This document shows positions 33,854 to 42,390 of a DNA stretch of 64,000 nucleotides, one piece after another (position 1 is the stretch's first letter; each line of letters begins with the position of its first letter). The stretch is taken from positions 1 through 64,000 of the forward strand of contig SUZC01000001.1 in the NCBI GenBank assembly GCA_015060165.1, in the 5' to 3' direction. This DNA is from Rikenellaceae bacterium. Lineage in GTDB: Bacteria; Bacteroidota; Bacteroidia; Bacteroidales; Rikenellaceae. The notes under the pieces are model-generated. The model was given only the letters and a program-made list of their open reading frames with translations, was not told the DNA's origin and searched no databases. A program made the position numbers and the translations under genes.

Positions 33854-35521
33854 ATGGACTGGTTATACACTTTATTCGTGGGTGAAGGTATTGCGCACAC
33901 TGTGTTGGTGCTCTCGCTTGTGATAACGGTGGGTATATTGCTGGGCAAAATCAAGATTCACGGTATCTCGTTGGGAGTGACGTGGATTCTGTTTGTGGGT
34001 ATTGCCGCAGGCCACTTCGGGATGTCGATTGATCACGACACGTTACATTTTATCAAAGAGTTTGGACTTATTCTGTTTGTTTACTCTATCGGTTTGCAGG
34101 TTGGTCCAGGATTCTTCTCGTCGTTCAAAGATGGTGGCGTGAAGTTGGTTGCTTGTGCAGCTACGGTAGTGTTGCTTGGTGCAATCACAACCTATATAAT
34201 TCATTTGGTTACCGATACTCCACTTCCAACTATGGTTGGTATTATGTCGGGAGCCGTTACCAATACGCCCGGTTTGGGTGCTGCCCAACAGGCGTATGCC
34301 GATGCAACTGGAATCAACGATTCGTCGGTGGCATTAGGCTATGCCGTGGCATATCCGTTGGGTGTTGTGGGAATTATTTTGTCGATGATAGCAGTGCGTT
34401 TTATCACCAGAGTTAATTATGTGGACGAAAATAAGGCTTTACAAGCTATCAGTAGCGAACGTAACTTTGCCGAGCGTTTGTCGATTGAGTTTACTAATAG
34501 TACGCTTGAAAACCACTCTATTGCCCATATGCGTGAATTAATCAATCGCTCGTTTGTTATATCTCGTATTATGCATCAGGATGGTACGATAGCTATTGCC
34601 GATGGTAATAGCATTATAAAGACGGGTGATAAGTTGCGTGTGATTTGCTCTTCAGAGGATAGCGAGGCTATTATGGCATTCTTTGGTCAACCTGTTGAGA
34701 TTTCAGAAAAGGATTGGGGCGCAGTGCCACACAATCAGAAGGAGCTTGTTTCGCGTCGTATCATCATTACCAAGCCTTCGATTAATGGTAAGAAGTTGTC
34801 AGATTTGAGCCTAAGGACTCGATATGGAATCAATATCACTCGTATCAACCGTGCAGGTATCGATCTGATTCCATATCAAGGCATGGAGTTGCAGATGGGC
34901 GACAAGGTTATGGTTGTGGGTCATCTCAAAGATGTCGAGAGTGTAGCCGATGTATTGGGTAATTCGCTTAAAAAATTGCGTGAACCACAGTTGCTCACTA
35001 TCTTTTTGGGTGTTGCATTGGGAGTATTGCTAGGTTCGGTGCCTTTGATGAATATTCCACAGCCCGTTAAGTTGGGATTGGCGGGAGGCCCGTTGATCGT
35101 GGCAATCTTAATTGGTCGTTTCGGCCCTCATTTCCATTTGGTTACATATACCACAATGAGTGCCAATCTGATGCTTCGCGAAGTCGGTCTTGCACTGTTT
35201 TTGGCAGGAGTTGGTATTGGCGCAGGCGATGGGTTTGTAGAATCAATAGTGGGTGGAGGTTATCGCTGGATAGGCTACGGATTTATAATTACTGTTGTGC
35301 CCCTGATTATTGTGGGTTTGGTGGCCCGTTGGCGACTCAAAATGAACTATTACACGTTGATGGGATTAATTGCCGGTAGTACCACAGATCCTCCTGCACT
35401 GGGATATGCAAATACGGCAGCCGGAAACGATATGCCTGCGGTTAGTTATGCTACGGTATATCCGGTTGTGATGTTTTTGCGAGTGCTTGTAGCTCAGACC
35501 TTGATTTTGATAGCCGCATAA
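33854..35521 (+). CDS. AspT/YidE/YbjL-type transporter with RCK_C domains
   Basis: A 555-residue inner-membrane protein of the aspartate:alanine exchanger family. Two duplicated membrane halves start ILLGKIKIHGISLGVTWILF and LLTIFLGVALGVLLGSVPLM. Each has the conserved Gly-rich stretch (GAVTNTPGLGAAQQAYADA and GSTTDPPALGYANTAAGND). Between them are two cytosolic TrkA-C/RCK_C modules (residues about 210-385; GTIAIADGNSIIKTGDKLRV and GIDLIPYQGMELQMGDKVMV). The family exchanges amino or dicarboxylic acids; this member's substrate is unknown. Confidence 0.88.
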   Translation: MDWLYTLFVGEGIAHTVLVLSLVITVGILLGKIKIHGISLGVTWILFVGIAAGHFGMSIDHDTLHFIKEFGLILFVYSIGLQVGPGFFSSFKDGGVKLVACAATVVLLGAITTYIIHLVTDTPLPTMVGIMSGAVTNTPGLGAAQQAYADATGINDSSVALGYAVAYPLGVVGIILSMIAVRFITRVNYVDENKALQAISSERNFAERLSIEFTNSTLENHSIAHMRELINRSFVISRIMHQDGTIAIADGNSIIKTGDKLRVICSSEDSEAIMAFFGQPVEISEKDWGAVPHNQKELVSRRIIITKPSINGKKLSDLSLRTRYGINITRINRAGIDLIPYQGMELQMGDKVMVVGHLKDVESVADVLGNSLKKLREPQLLTIFLGVALGVLLGSVPLMNIPQPVKLGLAGGPLIVAILIGRFGPHFHLVTYTTMSANLMLREVGLALFLAGVGIGAGDGFVESIVGGGYRWIGYGFIITVVPLIIVGLVARWRLKMNYYTLMGLIAGSTTDPPALGYANTAAGNDMPAVSYATVYPVVMFLRVLVAQTLILIAA

Positions 35522-35544
35522 CATATTGCGTGAACGGTAATGTA

Positions 35545-35590
35545 AAATAGAGCTCCATCTCAAATGTATGGAGCTCTATTTATTTTGTTT
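35545..35590 (+). terminator. Terminator after the transporter gene
   Basis: A perfect 14-bp stem AAATAGAGCTCCAT / ATGGAGCTCTATTT with a 9-base loop and a T-rich end; it lies tail to tail with the Cys-rich gene and probably works both ways. Confidence 0.8.
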
Positions 35591-35595
35591 TACGC

Positions 35596-35748
35596 TTAAT
35601 CGCGATCTCTGCGGTGTGGGCAATCCCGATCGTCGCAACTATTGCAACCGCTGTTTTCGCGGCATCGTAGTCGACGATATATCTCTCTTGCAATCCATGT
35701 AATGGTCGCAATGCCAATGAGGTAAACTATAATGAGTTGTGCGGTCAT
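35596..35748 (-). CDS. Cys-rich single-span membrane microprotein (FeoB-associated type)
   Basis: A 50-residue frame from ATG at 35748 to TAA. MTAQLIIVYLIGIATITWIA is one membrane helix, followed by a basic stretch (REIYRRLRCR) and a tail with Cys pairs (GCNSCDDRDC) and charged residues. This helix-plus-Cys layout matches the FeoB-associated Cys-rich membrane proteins. No feoA or feoB is in the window, so the link to iron transport is only by resemblance. A TATATTTG promoter element lies just upstream, supporting that it is expressed. Confidence 0.65.
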   Translation of the reverse strand: MTAQLIIVYLIGIATITWIAREIYRRLRCRENSGCNSCDDRDCPHRRDRD

Positions 35749-35764
35749 ATCAATCTATTTACGA

Positions 35765-35772
35765 CAAATATA
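35765..35772 (-). promoter_or_regulatory. Promoter -7 element for the Cys-rich microprotein
   Basis: TATATTTG on the minus strand, 17 bases before the ATG at 35748. Confidence 0.5.
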
Positions 35773-35828
35773 CGTAATTTATTGCCAAATTATCTGCTGT
35801 GACTTGTCAAAATGAGCGTATATGACAT

Positions 35829-35896
35829 TATATTTGACATTTATGTGCGTTTTTTATCGGAAAATTATTTGGTTAATAGAAATTTTCATATATTTG
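35829..35896 (+). promoter_or_regulatory. Two possible promoters for the Hc1-like gene
   Basis: TATATTTG occurs at 35829-35836 and again at 35889-35896. The second has TTTG at 35868-35871, 17 bases upstream, and lies 40 bases before the ATG. Tandem start sites would suit an abundant protein. Confidence 0.5.
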
Positions 35897-35935
35897 CTTT
35901 CGATTAGAAACCATTTACTTAATTAAAATAAGACT

Positions 35936-36112
35936 ATGAAAAACTTGGTAGATCAGATCAATGCACAGATCGAGGTTTTCTCTACAAACGCTGCTGCTCA
36001 GGTAGAGAAGAATAACAAGGCTGCTGGTACTCGTGCTCGCAAGGCTGCTTTGGAGCTTACAAAGCTTTTGAAGGAGTTCCGTAAGGTATCAGTAGAGGAG
36101 GCTAAGAAATAA
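35936..36112 (+). CDS. Hc1-like small basic histone family protein
   Basis: A 58-residue protein (MKNLVDQINAQIEVFSTNAA onward) rich in Lys, Ala and Arg in the second half (NKAAGTRARKAALELTKLL, then KEFRKVSVEEAKK). It matches the Bacteroidota 'histone H1-like Hc1' family, believed to bind DNA or RNA. Codon use is strongly biased to few codons (AAG, GCT, CGT), and there are two promoter-like elements upstream and a strong terminator downstream; together these suggest high expression. Confidence 0.82.
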   Translation: MKNLVDQINAQIEVFSTNAAAQVEKNNKAAGTRARKAALELTKLLKEFRKVSVEEAKK

Positions 36113-36133
36113 TTTATTTCTGTGCTAAAAGTG

Positions 36134-36167
36134 AGGTTGTCCAACATGCGTTGTGACAACCTTTTTT
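36134..36167 (+). terminator. Terminator after the Hc1-like gene
   Basis: AGGTTGTC pairs with GACAACCT, with an inner CAAC-ATGC-GTTG stem, then six T residues. Confidence 0.85.
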
Positions 36168-36215
36168 GTTATAACTTTTAGGAGGTAGCTACCCTATCAC
36201 GGCTTCTTAATGTGG

Positions 36216-37916
36216 TTATTCGCACCAGCGTGATTGGCCAAGAATGATTCCTGCTCGTTGGAATAGATCTCGCTGCATGGCATTGATGCCAATCTCCTCG
36301 TCCAACGGAACTGCATTGTTGTGGTCATCAAGGTAGTATCGCGGAGCATTGTAATCGAATTGTAGACTTGTAAGCGATGCTTTTTTCTCAACATATGCCG
36401 ATGAGATTGATGCGATATCGGCCATCGTATGGAATACCGAGTATGTAGTTGCAGGGGCCTGGCCATTGAAACGTGCGGCCTGAACTTTGTCGGCAAAAAT
36501 TTTACGATATGTGGGTGAGAACCAGGCAAACGAAGCTACATGTAGCTGATAATAGGTTACGGTTGGCGATGAGTGTAAAAATCTATTATCCTCCTTGTCC
36601 ATCAAATCTTCGCCGTGGTCGGCACAGTAATATACAGCACTACATACATCTGTCATAGACTCCAATGTGCCAATTAACTCAGCCATAACATGGTCTGTGT
36701 ATAGTATGGAATTGTCATAAGCATTGCGAATCTTTGTTGTATTTTTTAGACTAATTGCAACATCATCATCGGGAGTGAATCTGGCAAACTCACGCGGGTA
36801 ACGCTGATGGTAGCTGAAATGCGAACCATAGGTGTGCAGTATGAAAAGAATCTTTTGCGCAGGCTCGCTTTTTAATATCTCACGCATATTATCAACCAAC
36901 TGCATATCATATCTAGGTGCGCCTACGTAAGTTACATGATCGGAATCATGGGCCAAATTATCAATCATTGCACCCTGTGGATTTTGGTTCGATATAAAGT
37001 ATGTGGCAAATCCCGCCTCTTTGAAGAGTGCAGGTAAACCACTTCTGTGGTATAGCTCGTTGTGTTGCGATGTGTGTATCGACGATAGTATCATCGGTAC
37101 GCTCTTGTGTGTTGTGTTGCTCTGTGTGGTGATGCTACGGAAAAGTATTAGATCATTGCGTTTCGAGAGCCGAGGAGTTGTGGCTCTGTCGTATCCATAC
37201 AATTGCCAATTGGCAGCACGTGATGCCTCGCCAATTACTAGCACATATACCTCGCGTTTGTTGAGTGTCGTGTCGCGATGGGCATGGTAGGTAAAGCCTT
37301 CCGATGATTGATTAAAGTGTGATATCTTATGAGCCTCCGAGATTCCAAGCCCCATGTTGTAACTCACATTAATGGGAAATACCTCATCACGCAGTACGCT
37401 TTTCACCTCTCCTTTGCAGCCCTGCCATAATGCGAGAATTCCAGCTAACAATGTTACGAAACCTGTCGCAATCATTCTTTGGCGGATTGGTGTGGGGATT
37501 TCTATTTTTTTGCGTAGATGCATCGATGCTACCCACAACATTGGCAGGTATATGATACATACGGCAATCACCGAAGGATAGATGTTGCCAAGCAGCTCCG
37601 AGGCTTCGCCGGGATTGGTTGTAATCAGATTTAGGAACATATCGGTCGCAACCACTGAATTGCCAAACAGATATGATAATACAATCTGAAATGCACTGAA
37701 AAATATAAATATAAAACCTGCCCATACCATACGGCCACTACGTCGTGATAATGCTGCAAAAATTGTATAGAAGCCAAGTGGGAGTAGTATGCCTACCACT
37801 GTGGTCCACAATGGATTCGTTTCTGTGTATGCCAATATGAATACAGGCACCATCAACGATATTACAAACCACAGTAGTAGTAATAATGGATTATATATTT
37901 TTCCTTTTGTTGTCAT
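36216..37916 (-). CDS. Phosphoethanolamine transferase (EptA-like sulfatase fold)
   Basis: A 566-residue inner-membrane enzyme that moves phosphoethanolamine from phosphatidylethanolamine to lipid A or another glycan. Five N-terminal membrane segments fill residues 1-165. The periplasmic catalytic domain begins YVLVIGEASRAANWQLYGYD (metal-binding Glu); the nucleophilic Thr is in TQSNTTHKSVPM; and YCADHGEDLMDKEDNRFLHSS holds the later Asp-His metal ligands. The upstream beta-barrel gene ends 3 bases before this start, so they are cotranscribed. Modification of lipid A phosphates would change resistance to cationic peptides. Confidence 0.88.
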   Translation of the reverse strand: MTTKGKIYNPLLLLLWFVISLMVPVFILAYTETNPLWTTVVGILLPLGFYTIFAALSRRSGRMVWAGFIFIFFSAFQIVLSYLFGNSVVATDMFLNLITTNPGEASELLGNIYPSVIAVCIIYLPMLWVASMHLRKKIEIPTPIRQRMIATGFVTLLAGILALWQGCKGEVKSVLRDEVFPINVSYNMGLGISEAHKISHFNQSSEGFTYHAHRDTTLNKREVYVLVIGEASRAANWQLYGYDRATTPRLSKRNDLILFRSITTQSNTTHKSVPMILSSIHTSQHNELYHRSGLPALFKEAGFATYFISNQNPQGAMIDNLAHDSDHVTYVGAPRYDMQLVDNMREILKSEPAQKILFILHTYGSHFSYHQRYPREFARFTPDDDVAISLKNTTKIRNAYDNSILYTDHVMAELIGTLESMTDVCSAVYYCADHGEDLMDKEDNRFLHSSPTVTYYQLHVASFAWFSPTYRKIFADKVQAARFNGQAPATTYSVFHTMADIASISSAYVEKKASLTSLQFDYNAPRYYLDDHNNAVPLDEEIGINAMQRDLFQRAGIILGQSRWCE

Positions 37917-37919
37917 CTG

Positions 37920-39152
37920 CTAAAATGCTTCATTTATATTAATTATCAAGCCGTTTGAGTTGCGTCCAAATCCGTAATCGATTCTGAGCCGTCCACTCTT
38001 GCCGATGTCGATTCTCAGTCCCAAACCTCCGTTGGGGAGTAGTTCTGAAAAATCAAAAAGTATGTGTGAGGAGAATAGGCTCGCAGCACCGCCCCACACG
38101 CAGCAACTCAAAGGCCCATAAATGTGTTGACGCACTTCGGCTTGTGCCGATAACATTTTGCGGTCGGTATATCGACCAAAATAGTATCCTCGCATACGGT
38201 AATCGCCACCTATTGCAGGCCAAAACACCCAAGGCGTTGCCGATGACCACAAATCGCCATATAAATCGACAGCCAACACACCTCCCTGCCATATAGGGCA
38301 AAACATATCGGCCACAGCTGTGATATGCCACAAATTATCATCTATATCGCTCAGCATTTTAGGGCGCATTTCGGTGAGCAATGAGAAATATACTCCGCGG
38401 GTCGTGTTTATCTTTCTGTCGCGACTGTCGTACTCGGCAACCAAACCAACTCCAGCCGATGCAGCTTCCCTAATGTGTTGCCCAGCCTCGGTCAAATACC
38501 CAATCGCCAGCTCATTAAGCTCTCCTCCGTAACCATATCTGAAATCCAAATTAGCACCCACCCATAATTTGTCTGCAACGTGGCGCATATAACGCACTTT
38601 TGCCTGATGGTACTTTTTCGTATATTCGGCACGTGGGTTTACATCGGCAGCCTCATAGCCCAACCCCCAGAAACGGATTGGCAGCGAGCTTAAATCTACT
38701 CCATACGACAGACGGTTTTTGCCATCGGTGAAATAGTTGTTTCCTGCTATATTGATTGCATAAAATCCCGTTACCGAGATATTGGCTGCGATTGAAATGG
38801 TCGAAGGAAAATCGAGCGGGCCATTTATCTCTTTGTCGTAGATTCCTACCGCTTTTGCTGTAAATAATACTCCGGTTTCACTTGTGTAACCTATCCCCAC
38901 CGAGCCGTTTAAATGGAATTTATTGTTAGGGTCGTTGTCGAAAAGAGGAGTTCTGAATCGATCAATAACTCTCTGCCAGAATGTCTTATCTGAAGCTTGT
39001 GCGAGATTGCGTTGTACTTGCGAATAGTTTGTGGGGTCGTAAATGGTTTTTCGTTGCAGAGAATTAGAATCTTGCTTTATGTACGTTTGTGTTGCCTGAG
39101 CTGCAGCGGTTGCAGTCAGTACGAAACATATTGCAAGTAAAATTCTACGCAT
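37920..39152 (-). CDS. Outer-membrane beta-barrel, surface antigen (D15/BamA C-terminal) type
   Basis: A 410-residue exported protein with a signal peptide (MRRILLAICFVLTATAAAQA). After a short linker come repeated amphipathic strands: HLNGSVGIGYTSETGVLF, LWVGANLDFRYGYGG, VGLVAEYDSRDRKINTTRGV (the RDRxxxPxxG-like motif of D15 barrels), GGDYRMRGYYFGRYTDRKML and LGLRIDIGKSGRLRIDYGFG. There are no POTRA domains, so it is a bare 16-strand-like barrel rather than BamA or TamA. It lies in one operon with a YtfJ-like protein and a phosphoethanolamine transferase. Confidence 0.8.
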   Translation of the reverse strand: MRRILLAICFVLTATAAAQATQTYIKQDSNSLQRKTIYDPTNYSQVQRNLAQASDKTFWQRVIDRFRTPLFDNDPNNKFHLNGSVGIGYTSETGVLFTAKAVGIYDKEINGPLDFPSTISIAANISVTGFYAINIAGNNYFTDGKNRLSYGVDLSSLPIRFWGLGYEAADVNPRAEYTKKYHQAKVRYMRHVADKLWVGANLDFRYGYGGELNELAIGYLTEAGQHIREAASAGVGLVAEYDSRDRKINTTRGVYFSLLTEMRPKMLSDIDDNLWHITAVADMFCPIWQGGVLAVDLYGDLWSSATPWVFWPAIGGDYRMRGYYFGRYTDRKMLSAQAEVRQHIYGPLSCCVWGGAASLFSSHILFDFSELLPNGGLGLRIDIGKSGRLRIDYGFGRNSNGLIININEAF

Positions 39153-39165
39153 ATATTTTTTACCC

Positions 39166-39711
39166 CTAACGGTATTCCTTAATTATCTTATAAAAATCAG
39201 CCTTGTCACTCTCCGATAACTCACCCTTCTTGCAGAATACCAATTCCCCTTGCTTTGATATGAGTATCAGTACAAATTGATTATTGCAATCGCCTAAATC
39301 CCACGCCTTTGCCACTGTGCGGTCAACATCGGCCAGGATCGTGGCATTGTTCTTCTCGGTGCGCTTTCTTGCGATACCTTTCACAATGTTGTTTGGCAAC
39401 CAAGTGTCTTTCAGATTCAATATTCCCAAACCATAGATATTGTCTCCTCCAGCTGCGTGATTCTCCTCTATCTCAACTGTGAATTCGTGATTCTGGCTAT
39501 GTTTGTCGGGATCAACATAAAATATAAGAAGGTGCTTTTCACCCCACATTGGCAATTTTGTCACCTCATTTTTAAGATCGCGAATTTCTACGTTCTCAAC
39601 TTTGTGAGGCAATGGCTTGGCAAGTGGTTTGCTCTCTTTGTCTTGTGCAACGGCCAATGAGCAGACAAATACCATCGTAAGTAATACAACTATTCTTCTT
39701 TTCATTTTCAT
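39166..39711 (-). CDS. YtfJ-like periplasmic thioredoxin-fold protein
   Basis: A 181-residue exported protein (signal peptide RRIVVLLTMVFVCSLAVAQ). KHLLIFYVDPDKHSQNHEF, NATILADVDRTVAKAWDLGD and QFVLILISKQGELVFCKKGE follow the order of a thioredoxin-like fold and resemble E. coli YtfJ. No CxxC is present, so it is not a disulfide enzyme. Either of two ATGs (39711 or 39705) could be the start. It is the first gene of the YtfJ-barrel-transferase operon, 13 bases before the barrel gene. Confidence 0.65.
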   Translation of the reverse strand: MKMKRRIVVLLTMVFVCSLAVAQDKESKPLAKPLPHKVENVEIRDLKNEVTKLPMWGEKHLLIFYVDPDKHSQNHEFTVEIEENHAAGGDNIYGLGILNLKDTWLPNNIVKGIARKRTEKNNATILADVDRTVAKAWDLGDCNNQFVLILISKQGELVFCKKGELSESDKADFYKIIKEYR

Positions 39712-39800
39712 TTGAAATTTAGATTCAACAAAAACGTCGTAAAATTACGAAAATTTTTATTAGCACCGATTCTCTCATATCAATATAGCCATATTTTTGG

Positions 39801-40229
39801 CTAATCGGGACACTTTTTGTTAGAATCTGGGACTTTGAATGCATAATATCCACCTCCCGATATGATTAACGTTGCGTATATGCCAATATAAATAAAGTAT
39901 AATTTCGTGTCAATTTGTGTTGCCTCCTGCAATATGCCGAATAATAACAACATTAATGAGATGATGCACATTGCTATGGCTGCAAGTCGGGTTGCAACAC
40001 CTAATATTATCATTGCGGCGAACATTCCTTCGGCAATGGTTGCTATTGCAAATGATGTAGCGGCATTGAATCCCAAAATCCGAGGGTATGATAATATTGC
40101 ATTGTCGTATGTTTGCAGTTTGCCGATTATGTGTAGAAGTATAGTTGCGCCAATGAACAATCGCAAAAAGAGTATTGCCAGATCGCTCGTTCTTGAATAT
40201 TTTTGATTGTTAATGTTAGTCTGTTTCAT
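39801..40229 (-). CDS. DoxX family membrane protein
   Basis: A 142-residue four-helix membrane protein. LAILFLRLFIGATILLHIIGKL is the DoxX first helix with its conserved R and G, followed by FAIATIAEGMFAAMIILGVA (the conserved E) and LAAIAMCIISLMLLLFGIL. DoxX proteins are linked to redox and thiosulfate metabolism in some organisms, but most are uncharacterised. It is separated by about 90 bases from the YtfJ-like gene, so it may be a single unit. Confidence 0.8.
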   Translation of the reverse strand: MKQTNINNQKYSRTSDLAILFLRLFIGATILLHIIGKLQTYDNAILSYPRILGFNAATSFAIATIAEGMFAAMIILGVATRLAAIAMCIISLMLLLFGILQEATQIDTKLYFIYIGIYATLIISGGGYYAFKVPDSNKKCPD

Positions 40230-40273
40230 ACCTATACTCTATCAAAAAATATTCCAACAATGCAATTGTCCAT

Positions 40274-40304
40274 TTTGTTAAGATGAAATATTACATTACA
40301 TTTG
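40274..40304 (+). promoter_or_regulatory. Consensus promoter for the tyrosine phosphatase gene
   Basis: TTTG at 40274-40277, exactly 19 bases, then TACATTTG at 40297-40304; the ATG is 25 bases further. Confidence 0.8.
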
Positions 40305-40328
40305 TGAGATTAAATTTTACACATAATT

Positions 40329-40805
40329 ATGAAGCAACGGATTCTTTTTGTGTGCCTCGGAAATATATGTCGTTCTCCGGCAGCACACGGTGTTATGGAG
40401 TCGGTGGTTGAACGCGAGGGATTGCAAAACAAGGTGTTGATTGATTCGGCTGGTACGTATGGTGGCCATGCTGGCGATCTTCCAGACTCTCGTATGCGTT
40501 CTGCTGCATCTCGTCGTGGGTATAATCTTACGCATCGTGCTCGCAGAATTACCGAAGATGATTTCTATAGATTCGATATGATAATTGTGATGGACGATAT
40601 GAATTATGAGAATGTTTCGCGTTTAGCCCCAGAACGTAAATATCTCAATAAAGTCTATCGATTTACAGAATTTTGTCGTAATCATCCGCAGTGGAGCTAT
40701 GTTCCTGACCCGTACTATGAGGGCCATGAAGGCTTTGAGCTGGTGCTAGATTTGCTGGAAGATGGTTGCGAGGGCCTTTTGGATATCATAAAGCAAAATA
40801 AGTAA
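40329..40805 (+). CDS. Low-molecular-weight protein tyrosine phosphatase
   Basis: A 158-residue cytoplasmic phosphatase. The P-loop VCLGNICRSPAA holds the nucleophile Cys9 and Arg15. The general-acid Asp lies in VPDPYYEGHEGFE. IDSAGTYGGHAGDLPDSRM and ITEDDFYRFDMIIVMDD are family segments. Such enzymes often oppose tyrosine kinases in capsule synthesis or act on phosphoarginine; no such kinase is in the window. It is a single-gene unit with a consensus promoter and its own terminator. Confidence 0.92.
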   Translation: MKQRILFVCLGNICRSPAAHGVMESVVEREGLQNKVLIDSAGTYGGHAGDLPDSRMRSAASRRGYNLTHRARRITEDDFYRFDMIIVMDDMNYENVSRLAPERKYLNKVYRFTEFCRNHPQWSYVPDPYYEGHEGFELVLDLLEDGCEGLLDIIKQNK

Positions 40806-40818
40806 ACCCTTAAATGCA

Positions 40819-40850
40819 AAAAAGTCCGACCCATCAGGTCGGATTTTTTT
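40819..40850. terminator. Bidirectional terminator
   Basis: TCCGACC / GGTCGGA with loop CATCA, flanked by A-tract on the left and T-tract on the right, between convergent phosphatase and porin genes. Confidence 0.85.
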
Positions 40851-40867
40851 GTCTCTGAGTGAAAGGT

Positions 40868-42253
40868 TTAAAATGAGTATTTAACCATTAAGCAGGTTCT
40901 CAGATTGCCAATTTCGCGTAGAGCATCCGAACGACCATTGATGGCCAAATCGCCATAACCTACAGCAGTGTAATCAACTTCAAACGCTAGCTGTAATGCT
41001 CCTGCATTATAGCATAAAAATGGAGCAATGCGATACATGTAATCGGTGTTCTTGGCACCTCTTACCCAAAAATCATCAACCGACAAAAACTCTTTCTTCG
41101 CTCCTAAATTTTGTGAAAAACCACCAAAAATGCCTACCTGGAATCGCTTTCCGTATGTGATGTTAAGCCAGGTGTTGGCATTTCTTATGGGGGCATATTC
41201 GTATGAGCCGTCAGTTGGGTCGTATGCAGTGGCTCCGAATCCGCTAATCATTGTTAGATGAGCTAGATTCTGGCCGTATATAAACTTCCACTTTAAGTCA
41301 AATTTGCCGTTTTTGTAGATTGCAAACACTTCTGGCGATATACCTGTCACTCTGTCGTTTGCTTTTACACTTATGTTTTGCGAAGTGGTAGTTCCTTCGA
41401 TTGTTATCGGTTTCGATATTGTCGATGTTTTGCGAGGCATAAGGCTCAAATAATCCACACCAGCACCAAAGGTGAATTTTTCGCCTACGTGTTTGATCGA
41501 TGCGTATAGTTCTGGAATTTTGCTCCATCGTGAATAGTCATACGAAGCTCCGTTCGGACCAACCGATGTGTTTGGGTGTTGATAGAGCGCTGCCGCTATA
41601 AGATTCCAACCTTTTCCTAAATTTACATCGATATTTAGTTGTGGAGTACGGTTAAATGGTGCAAACGGCACACCCGGTGAGAATCCTACTACTGTTGGAA
41701 GTGCTTGAATCACCATTGGATGCCACGTCTGACCCATTGTGAGCGATATATTCTTCCAGGCGAGCTTTACGTACGCCTGACGTAGACGTAACATCGTGTT
41801 GTTCACTCCATAACCGCAAAAGTCGGCCTCGATTTTTGCAGAGGCATTGGCATTGCCAATCCTTGCTCCTGTAATGTCGAGTCCAAGACGAGTGGTAAAA
41901 GCGACAAATGTGAGTTCCGATGTGTTGTTCAAGTCTTGGCTGCCATCTTCGTTCATCATTTGGTCGAGAGGTATGATGTTGAAGGTGTCACCCATCGATG
42001 CCAGATTTTGCCGAGTATCGTAACATGCGAAATTGCGAATAAATCCATATAGGTTGAAATTCAGCCATTTATCTTGTTTTACTTCAATCTCTGCTTTAGT
42101 CTTTAATGCATCATTTCCCATCAACTCCTGCTTGAGCTCTTGCTTTATCTCTGCTTTCAGTGAATCGATGTTAATCTCGTTATTTTGTGCTTTTGTAGTC
42201 GATGCATAAAAAATCAGAACCATCAGTATGGTGATATGCCAAATATGTTTCAT
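40868..42253 (-). CDS. Outer-membrane porin-like beta-barrel
   Basis: A 461-residue exported protein. The start is placed at the ATG at 42253 (MKHIWHITILMVLIFYASTT, signal peptide); the frame is open 24 bases upstream, but only from a TTG that lies inside the promoter element. A short Lys/Glu coiled stretch (IDSLKAEIKQELKQELMG) precedes the barrel, as in DcaP-like trimeric porins. Alternating strands such as WLNFNLYGFIRNFACYDTR and LRLRQAYVKLAWKNISLTMG follow, ending in CLMVKYSF, an outer-membrane Phe C-terminus. The substrate is unknown. Confidence 0.78.
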   Translation of the reverse strand: MKHIWHITILMVLIFYASTTKAQNNEINIDSLKAEIKQELKQELMGNDALKTKAEIEVKQDKWLNFNLYGFIRNFACYDTRQNLASMGDTFNIIPLDQMMNEDGSQDLNNTSELTFVAFTTRLGLDITGARIGNANASAKIEADFCGYGVNNTMLRLRQAYVKLAWKNISLTMGQTWHPMVIQALPTVVGFSPGVPFAPFNRTPQLNIDVNLGKGWNLIAAALYQHPNTSVGPNGASYDYSRWSKIPELYASIKHVGEKFTFGAGVDYLSLMPRKTSTISKPITIEGTTTSQNISVKANDRVTGISPEVFAIYKNGKFDLKWKFIYGQNLAHLTMISGFGATAYDPTDGSYEYAPIRNANTWLNITYGKRFQVGIFGGFSQNLGAKKEFLSVDDFWVRGAKNTDYMYRIAPFLCYNAGALQLAFEVDYTAVGYGDLAINGRSDALREIGNLRTCLMVKYSF

Positions 42254-42274
42254 ATAAATATATTTTATTTGTTG

Positions 42275-42282
42275 CAAAAGTA
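42275..42282 (-). promoter_or_regulatory. Promoter -7 element for the porin gene
   Basis: TACTTTTG on the minus strand, 21 bases before the ATG at 42253; a second, TAATTTTG, overlaps it at 42290-42283. This position excludes the upstream TTG as the start codon. Confidence 0.55.
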
Positions 42283-42332
42283 CAAAATTATGTCGATATA
42301 AACCAATTTGACTAATTGCTGGAATCTTTGAA

Positions 42333-42364
42333 GTTGTATAAGTGCAATAAAATCGTTAATTTTG
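42333..42364 (+). promoter_or_regulatory. Promoter for the second serine hydrolase
   Basis: GTTG at 42333-42336, 20 bases, then TAATTTTG at 42357-42364, 26 bases before the ATG. Confidence 0.7.
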
Positions 42365-42390
42365 CGTTCGGTTTTGAGTAATGAATTAGT

